From NCBI GenBank assembly GCA_945643635.1, contig CALZFC010000274.1:279501-343500 (forward strand): a stretch of DNA of 64,000 nucleotides, in the 5' to 3' direction. Below the pieces are notes generated by a model. That model was not told the origin of the DNA, made no database searches, and saw only the letters and a program-made list of their open reading frames with translations. The DNA is from Allodiplogaster sudhausi. Taxonomy: Eukaryota; Nematoda; Chromadorea; Rhabditida; Diplogasteridae. The position numbers were made by a program, and so were the translations under genes. This document shows positions 57,055 to 64,000 of this stretch, in pieces (within the stretch, counting starts at the first letter, position 1; each line of letters begins with the position of its first letter).

Positions 57055-57690
57055 TCAAGTGCACATGACATCTTGCACGTGAACGACACCGCCGATCTCG
57101 TCAATCACAGATGCCAGGAAATCTCCGCCGCAGCGAATCTTTGGCGTCGTGCCAATGACTCCGTTCAGCTGAAAGCAGAGTTATGTAGGCACTAAATAAG
57201 GAAGATATTTTCTGGCAACTATACATAGACTCCTTCTGTCGTACTAACATTACTGGTTTGTTGTGATAGTTTATGGTTTCTTTCTTAATGATAAACTATC
57301 CTCACCGTATACTGAACGAGATTGCCATTGGTGCACACAAATTGGTTAGTTGTTAATGGCGGTGATGGTGAAGGTGCCTGGAGGCTGGCCGAGAGGAACT
57401 ACGCATCGGTTCACACAAAAGGTGCTATCGGCGCACCCTAACTGTAATATTTATATAGTCAAGCTCAATCGATAACAATATTGTGAAAGAGTTTGTTGAA
57501 ACGAATATTTTCTTTAAAGTTGTTGCTCTTTAAAATATACATAGGTAGAACTCTTAAACACGCGAAGGATATCAACGAAAAGGAACGATATTTTGACCAA
57601 CAGCAGTTGCTCCACCAAAGGTGCCAGGAAGGGCAGCGGCGCGGCAGCAAAGGATTGTTGTCGCAGCGAAGGTGTCGCCAAAAATAGGTA
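57055..57690 (-). pseudogene. Inverted 3'-partial pseudogene of C6-type gene B
   Basis: Tail-to-tail with gene B. Minus-strand relics: 57690-57611 (CRAAALPGTFGGATA, whose acceptor TTTTTAG has become TTTTTGG), 57441-57306 (LGCADSTFCVNRCVVPLGQPPGTF..., then a frame break and stop after TAINN), 57168-57055 (LNGVIGTTPKIRCGGDFLAS VIDEIG...VMC, stop TGA, intact). Only the last three exons are present. Confidence 0.75.
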
Positions 57691-58269
57691 CCTTTAATTT
57701 TCGATATAAGGAATTTGTTTTGTAGCAAATTTAACGCGCTTTCTAGGCAACTAGGTCTCCTTATGTGGAGATGAGTGGATTCTCCAAAATTTGCTTGAGA
57801 ACTGCAATTATTTAACCAAAAATGAACATAATTGTCCTATTAAGGCAAAACGAGAGATGAAAAAGTTTCTCATTAGAAGCGGAGTGATGCCCTTACAAAA
57901 ACCGTTCTATTGGTGAGCTCTTTTGTGGAATTGATCACCAACGAACCAACTTGTGAGCCTAAACAGCACTCATAGCATGGGCCCGTGAAAGTGTTTCGGA
58001 TTTTCTAGCAAAAAATAGGTACCTCTAATTTTCTTTGAAAGTGACTTATATAACCTGAAGTTTTACGCACTTTCCGAATACCCATATTTCATTTTGGGGA
58101 AATGACCGTAAATTGGTAATTTTAGCTATAAAATAATTCGGGGCCGTATTTTAGGGCCAAAATTCAATTTTCATGAAATCTATCTCTGGAAAAAAAATTG
58201 AAGCCCTTTTAAAGCGCTATCGATTGGTATATAAATAATGAAGCAAAACACAGTTGAGCAAAGTTATGA
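57691..58269. other. Non-coding
   Basis: No gene recognised. Follows the C6 pseudogene. Confidence 0.4.
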
Positions 58270-58501
58270 TGATGAGTGTGCTCACTGTCTTGGTCAATCG
58301 AAATTTTTCTAAGTCCAGAACTCCCGTTGAAATTTTCGACCTTTATTTTTCTAAGTCCAGAAGTCTCCGTTGAAATTTTCACCTATATTTTTCTAAGTCC
58401 AGAACGTCCCGTTGAAATTTTTCCCGTTATTTTTCTAAGTCCAGGATTCATTCCACCGTGTTCTTGGTCAATCGAAATATCACAAGTCCAGGATCCCAAC
58501 C

Positions 58502-58562
58502 GGATCCGAACCTGAGCCGCTTGCGTCGTAAGTCCCCGTGTTACCAATCGGCCATTCGTCCA
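58502..58562 (-). repeat. tRNA-like unit 1
   Basis: On the minus strand: GGCCGATTGGTAAC (A-box-like), TTACGAC in an anticodon-like position, and GGTTCGGATCC (B-box-like). Stems are imperfect, so it is a relic or SINE head. Confidence 0.45.
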
Positions 58563-58687
58563 TCATACCTGCTTGTCAGTGAAGATGTAGACATTCGAGT
58601 GGAAGTGATCATACATTAAAGATCACACATCACTCACCGGAGGGGGGAAATTGCCAAGTATGCTAGTCGAAATATTCCAAGTCCAGA

Positions 58688-58762
58688 ACACTGAGAGGAA
58701 TCGAACTTGAGCCGCTTGCGTCATATGTCGTGACGTAACCAATGGGCTATTCGGTCATCATA
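58688..58762 (-). repeat. tRNA-like unit 2
   Basis: Minus strand TAGCCCATTGGTTACGTCAC (A-box-like) and AAGTTCGATTCC (B-box-like), with GCAAGCGGCTC shared with unit 1. Confidence 0.45.
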
Positions 58763-58902
58763 CCAATTTGCAAGTGAAGATGTAGACATTCATGTGGAAT
58801 GTGATCATACATCACATGATCACAGATTATGTCCAAGGGTATAATATTTTTTAGCCAGTGGAAATATCACAAGTCCGGAATAAATAGAGCAAATGATATT
58901 GC

Positions 58903-58976
58903 TCCGAGGAGGAATCGAACCTGGGACCTTTCGATTTGTAAACAAACATTCTACCAATGAGCCAATCTGACGTCAT
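58903..58976 (-). repeat. tRNA-like unit 3 (Val-like)
   Basis: Minus strand reads TTGGCTCATTGGTAGAAT (A box), GATTTGTAAAC complement giving an anticodon loop with TAC, AAAGGTCCCAGGTTCGATTCC (variable region and B box). This is the best of the tRNA-like units and resembles tRNA-Val(UAC), but the acceptor stem does not pair, so it is not a functional tRNA gene. A degraded fourth unit is at about 59830-59905. Confidence 0.5.
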
Positions 58977-59152
58977 ACCAACTCGCATCTGAATATGTAG
59001 ACATGCAAACGTGTATGTAGAAGCGATACATATTTTCCCAAGTCCAAAACCCCTCGTGAATAATTCACCCTTGTATTATTTCACAAAACATATTGACCTA
59101 TCTAAATCTTACAAGTCCAGTTATGCATTTTATCATATCCAATATATAACAA

Positions 59153-59534
59153 TCACGATGATGCACAATTCTCGAGAACAGATTTTTCACGAATATTATT
59201 GAGGGTGACATTGTGAAACACTGCAGATTGGATTCTCTGGTTGGCGACGATACAAGAATTGCAGAGACGAATATTCGTCATGTTGTTCGTCGTAGTGTCA
59301 TTAAGCCTTGCACAAACATTGCAAACGGCAATGACGATGAATCGGTGGCTTTTCAAGAGGTGTCCGTGGTTGCTTACATGTGATGGACGTTGGAAGGCAT
59401 CAACTAGTTCCTTGAAGCTCTTCTGCAAATTTATAACAAATGGTGAAATTGCAAGAGCACGAGAAAAGTATACCTTTGCCTTAGATTCATCCTTTGCAGT
59501 CGCATTAAACCTTCGTTTGCGTTCACGAAGCTGA
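59153..59534 (-). CDS. Possible small basic protein gene, incomplete model
   Basis: Minus-strand pieces with good splice signals: 59530-59474 (acceptor TTTTCAG; LRERKRRFNATAKDESKAK; donor GTATAC), 59422-59378 (acceptor TTTGCAG, 51-bp intron; KSFKELVDAFQRPSH; donor GTAAGC), and a last exon 59220-59153 (acceptor TCTGCAG; FHNVTLNNIREKSVLENCAS S, stop). The first two join in phase 0. The join to the last exon and the start exon are unresolved. A Ser-rich ATG exon at 59666-59611 with donor GTAAAAG is near but out of phase. A basic-helical protein is suggested, family unknown. Confidence 0.3.
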
Positions 59535-60440
59535 AAATGAAAGATATATGGAAAATATTCAAAAACACGCAATTTTAAACAAAACCTTTTCTTTACGCGA
59601 AGTCTTTTACATTGAGGAAATCGAAGACGAAGAAGATGAAGATGAAGAAGACTGGGAACGAGCCATTTGACCTGCTTGAATAGTTCAAATAATGACTGTC
59701 TCAGTCGTCAAAGGGGCGGACCCCAGGGGAGATTCACTCCTCGTCGTATTTTCACAAGTCCAGATCTCGGCCAGTAGACATATGTATCACAAGTCCCGAA
59801 TAAATACAGCAATTGAATTTGCCTAAAGGAGAAATGCAACATCGAAATTTTTGATTTGTAAACGAACAACTACCAATGAGTCAATGAGCCAATCGGCCGT
59901 CATACCAGCTCCCAATTGAACATGTGCGCATACATACGTACATGTACAAGTGACAAGTTATACAATAATATATTCCCAACTCCAAACACTCCATGAATTT
60001 ATATCATTGCATTTTCACAAGTCCAGGAAGAATGAGTAGTGAGAGGATGAACAAACTGTACGGAAATATTCTCCAGTGTACAAGCATAAATTAAGAACAA
60101 GTATTTCAATGTACTCTATTTAGTATATTGGGCCCAACATTTAGGCAGTACAAAGACAATTGGCAATGCAAAGACATGAATCGTTAGTGCATACATATAG
60201 TACAATGAAAACAGCAAATGAGGGATGTCAATAGCTGTGTATAAAGTAAGAGAAACTATTATCGAAAATCTCGAAATAAATAAATGAAGGAAGAAAGCTA
60301 TCGGCCTCCCTGTAATATTAGTTACAAAGATATAGGCATTCATACGTATATGTTCAAGTGATACAATAATTTATTCCAAGTTCAAAAGCCTACCTAGAAT
60401 AATTCACCATCGTATTTTTCCAAGTCCATTATAATTTTTT

Positions 60441-60519
60441 TCCAGGAAGAAGAAACATACATATTTTATAGTATGAATCTACCTCTAAAATGACGACCAA
60501 GTATTTAATGAACTCCAAT
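60441..60519. other. Non-coding
   Basis: No feature recognised between the array and the tandem repeat. Confidence 0.3.
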
Positions 60520-61500
60520 CGGTAGGCGTAAATTATTTTGTCAATGTTAGTAAGTCGATTGTTTCAAGAAACAGAAGTGATGAACGCACGTTACAAAGTA
60601 ATGTTATTTAATTCGATTAGCCTATAACAAATAAGCTGTGATACGAGGAAGTTCTACAGAAAAACAATTATATTAGAATACACAACTAACCAAAAAATTG
60701 TTGTTATAGTTCAATAGTCAGATACATAACTAATGTATATCCAATAAGTTCAGTTCGCATTACCAATTCAAGTATGCAACTTATGAATATTATGTACATA
60801 CAAAAAGGAATTGTCAATGAATGGTTAACTCATATATCATATCAGTTGGACGTAAATAAAGATAGACATTGCCAACGCCAAGGAAGGCATCTAGAACGAA
60901 GCCACAAACAATACATTTGATAGCGAAAGTCTAACAGTTACTTTGCTTCCTACTCTATGCACTAGTAATATTGAAATTGACGATGTGAAAGACGATCCGT
61001 TCTTCATTGTCTGTTACCACATGTTTGACAGCTTCTACTCATCTTACATTTCGACCTTTTTATAGAATGTCTAAGAAGAAATCGTAAGCGTGAATTATTT
61101 GTAAATGTTAGTTGGTCGATTGTTTAACGAAGCATATGTGGATGTACTCAAGTTACACATTAATGTTGTTTAACTCGATTAGCCTATAACAAATAAGCAG
61201 TGATACTAGGGAATTCTACAAAAAAACAATCATAAAACAAGGCACAACTCACCAAAAAAAAAATCTTGGTGAAGTTCAATAGTCAGACACATAACGTATA
61301 TATCCATTAAGAATATTATGTACATACAAAGCATATTCTCAGAGAATAGTTAATACATATATCTTATCAGTTGGACGTATATAAAGAAGATGCTGCAAAC
61401 ACAGATTAAACCAAGTGTGCATCACAAACAATACATTTGATTATGAAAGTCACAAATTGCAAACAGTTATCTTGACTCCTTCTCTATGCAATAGCAATAT
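60520..61500 (+). repeat. Diverged tandem duplication, about 540-bp unit
   Basis: 60520-61060 and 61075-61540 share in order: GTCGATTGTTT, TCGATTAGCCTATAACAAAT AAGC, GTTCAATAGTCAGA, ATTATGTACATACAAA, TATCAGTTGGACGTA, CACAAACAATACATTTGAT and CTTTGCTTCCT/TGACTCCTTCTCTATGCA. Two old copies, no coding. Confidence 0.75.
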
Positions 61501-61540
61501 TGAAAGGTGATTTTGCTATCGTTCTCGATATGTGTAATAT

Positions 61541-64000
61541 GATCCGTTCTTCATTGAAGAAACTTTATTGTAAATGCAATAGTAGTATTGAAAGTAATGT
61601 TGATTCCATACTCGAAATGGAATATGATCATCATTCATTGTCTAATGTAAGGTCAAAATGTTGACAGTTTCCTCCTCAATGATTTTCAATCATTCTTCTT
61701 ACATCGAAATATTACAAACCAAAGAACACCATGGTGAACAAGAGTGCAAATACTCTACATACATTGTTTATTGCACACCGAGGCAGGATCATATTGAAAC
61801 GAAATCGTATTATTAATAATAAATTTACTGTGGGGGCACCACAGGGGGTTGTGATATGCTATTGAGTTTGAGTCTGAAACACATACAAATGGGGTTCTAT
61901 CACTAAGGAAAGCGCAGTAGAAGTTTAAGATACCACATAACTTCACAATTTTATCATACTAAAAAGAATAGAAGTTGAATCAAAGATCTAAGAAAAAAGA
62001 CTAGGGCCATAGAAATATAGTGTTTCTAATCTAATACGTTGTGGTTTTTTTAGATGACAGACTAAAGAAAAGAGAGTTCGCAGGAATGGTGGATCGGTAT
62101 CCAAATTGTGCTGGACTAAGAAGATTATGTTTGTTTAGGTAATCCAGTATGAGGATAAAAATTATACGTTCTATTACCGTGGAGGTTGAGGAGATTGGAC
62201 AGAAGGGTTCCCGGGATCGGACAGTTCCCGGGATCAGACTTAATACATTTTTGATTATAAACAGGACGCACTATCGCAGTAAGTAAATGAATATGTAGAA
62301 GGAACTGATTGAACATAATAAAAAACTGGGATGCAAGAAATAGTAGAGGTTTCTTTCATGTAAACATATGGAATATTGCCGGAGGAGGTAATATTTCTAA
62401 TGAAAGGCTGAGAATTTTTATTCATTTATTCATTTATATGTACATCAAAAGGGGGATATGACATGAAGATAATTGAACAACAATTCACGCAGCAAGAACA
62501 TAGCATGTACGAAGAATTTCCAGTACATAATATTAGATGAAAAGAGAAGAAAGAAAATATGTAACTAATAGAAACGATATGTAGACTCAATGACACTAAA
62601 GTACAATAGAAAAGTAATAGATAATATATAAAGATAATTACTTAGAGGAGCGTTTACGCATTATTCACAAGGATATGGAGTATAAGTGGACGAGGGTACA
62701 GATAATTGACAAGACAGGGTATGATACATAGTTGAAATGCACGCACACATACCTCAACCAAAGTGCTGAAGTTAATGCAAAATGGAAAGATACTAGTAAT
62801 GTATGCCAAAGGTGTGATGAGGTAGAAGACTCAGAGGATTGGACATTACATATCATGGAACTCAACATAGATTTTATTGTCTTTCAAATGACAGCTTAAT
62901 AGTTATGTTTCATATGTCTAAGCAATCATATGTCTAAGCAATAGCACACTCACCACAATGAAGATACTTTTCAGCTGCATTCTGAAAGGATTATCTCTCC
63001 ATCTTAATTACAATAAAAGGAGGAATGACAGACTAAGGCTTCTTAGCCTCAACAGTATTCATTCGGTAGGAGATGATATATGATGGAGTGAAGTAAAAGG
63101 TCTATCTATGCATCTATGTATATGGTACCTATGCCAACGAACTACATTAATTTTACAAGATTAGTAGGACTGAGCATATTTTGTTATTATTTAGAGAGTT
63201 ACACGAACATGGATGCACACTTTCCAATTCGTTTACTTGCAATTTTCTCATGTTCATACAAGTTGTATTAAAAGAAAGATTTCTGTATGTAAGAGTCAGT
63301 AAAGTTGTAAAGAGGAGAGGGGTTAGCAATAGTGTGGGAAATATACATGAACTTTCCGAACTTTTCTATTACTCCTCAATCTTTGTAACTGTTTATTTAT
63401 TTAATTATATTAATCAAAGCGGGCATGATTTAACAGCATTTGACGTAGCAAAAGCGTGGAATAAATATAGACAGAATATCCTAAACACAAGAAGAACATT
63501 TCATGAAGCCATAACATATTTAACAAGTATCATTTCTCGGAATATAGACTTAAAATAAGTTTTATCATGATCATATTCTACATGGATTTAGAAGAAGAAC
63601 ATATATTTCACAGAACAATGTAGGTATTAAGCGAAAGTGGGAAAGGATGCTTTACAATCAGCAGCAGTCATCTTGATCTTATAGCGCCACTGAGAGAAAT
63701 TCCAGAGGGAAGAAAGCGTTGACGGCTGACGAAACTAGAGGTAGGCTAGGGGCATGCACTTGTGAACCATGTTGACAGAACATGTATTCCTGAATTATTC
63801 GATTTGTAAAACAAAAAAAAAGAATGGCAGTAAAATATAAAAAAGACCTGAATGGAGACCCTGACAGGTATTCTACCGAGAGAACTGTGATGCCCTGCGA
63901 CATTTAATCGAACAGTGATGTGCGTCGATGAGTTTGAGCCTGGGAGAATGCGTGGCTGATTGATGATGAAGTTTTCGATGAGGTGGTTAGTGCGAATTCG
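61541..64000. other. Gene-poor right flank, possible LINE relics
   Basis: No complete gene. One plus frame near 62765-62860 reads VCQRCDEVEDSEDWTLHI, reminiscent of the Cys-rich tail of non-LTR retrotransposons, and 63020-63065 reads RRNDRLRLLSLNSIHS, reminiscent of their 3' region, but both are short and frame-broken. An open frame at 63181-63558 has no recognisable homologue. A GGTTCCCGGGATCGGACA duplication lies at 62203-62237. Confidence 0.35.

Larger units (their letters stand above)
58270..60440. repeat. AAGTCCAG-motif repeat array with tRNA-like units
   Basis: About fifteen occurrences of a core AAGTCCAG (variants AAGTCCGG, AAGTCCAA, AAGTCCCG), mostly preceded by ATTTTTCT or TTTCACA. 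The first four are closely spaced (about 40-50 bp, 58310-58440) with CCGTTGAAATTTT between them. Further on the motif alternates with tRNA-like segments and with 'GTAGACATTCAAGTG..GATCATACAT' phrases. It looks like a family of short interspersed elements inserted in or expanded from one another. Confidence 0.6.

Noticed and set aside
58903..58976. Functional tRNA-Val gene
   Set aside because: A and B boxes and an anticodon-like loop are present, but the acceptor and T stems do not pair.
58270..60440. CRISPR-like array
   Set aside because: Repeats are short, irregularly spaced and imperfect, in clearly eukaryotic DNA; no cas genes.

Overview
This window is nuclear DNA from a nematode. The signs are many short introns with T-rich AG acceptors, a type II cuticle collagen with an RGKR cleavage site, MSP-fold domains, a 7TM serpentine chemoreceptor pair, Thr-rich secreted proteins with C6-type cysteine modules, and a fragment of a nematode-type ligand-gated channel. 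The abundant GA/CT microsatellites would fit a diplogastrid or related rhabditid, but I cannot name the species. All gene models below are hand-assembled from splice signals and reading frame, without transcripts.

Layout. 0-3.3 kb: repeats and a solo LTR. 3.3-12.5 kb: a large inverted duplication, each arm carrying one serpentine receptor gene, with a LINE reverse-transcriptase remnant in the spacer, followed by a palindromic MITE. 15-21 kb: a direct tandem duplication of membrane-anchored MSP-domain genes on the minus strand. The first is intact. The second has a long Lys/Glu-rich insert and is broken. Between them lie a 26-bp minisatellite and a tiny membrane protein gene. 21-30.5 kb: a decayed Cys-loop channel fragment, a secreted C6-type gene (+) and a secreted multi-exon gene (-) whose introns hold two foldback elements. 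32.3-32.9 kb: a small unknown gene. 38.7-39.9 kb: the cuticle collagen (-).

41.6-46.4 kb holds the most striking element: a complete 4.8-kb TTAA-flanked DNA transposon with about 670-bp inverted termini. It carries an uninterrupted multi-exon transposase with an RNase H-like D/D/E-type pattern and a C2H2 finger, and an antisense three-exon 136-aa gene. Shorter foldback relatives with the same termini lie elsewhere in the window. 48.7-51.9 kb: two tandem coiled-coil paralogues (-), one with a C-terminal membrane anchor and one with an expanded 21-residue coil repeat and a different tail. 53-57.7 kb: a second C6-type secreted gene (+), flanked by broken inverted copies, one split by a hAT-like MITE with an 8-bp target duplication. 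58-64 kb: gene-poor, with a repeat array built from an AAGTCCAG motif and tRNA-like units, one possible small minus-strand gene and a diverged tandem repeat.

The genes do not form a pathway. They are separate nematode gene families (chemoreception, MSP-fold proteins, cuticle, secreted Cys-rich proteins) set among mobile DNA. Paired or inverted duplication followed by decay of one copy recurs at four loci: receptors, MSP, coiled-coil and C6.
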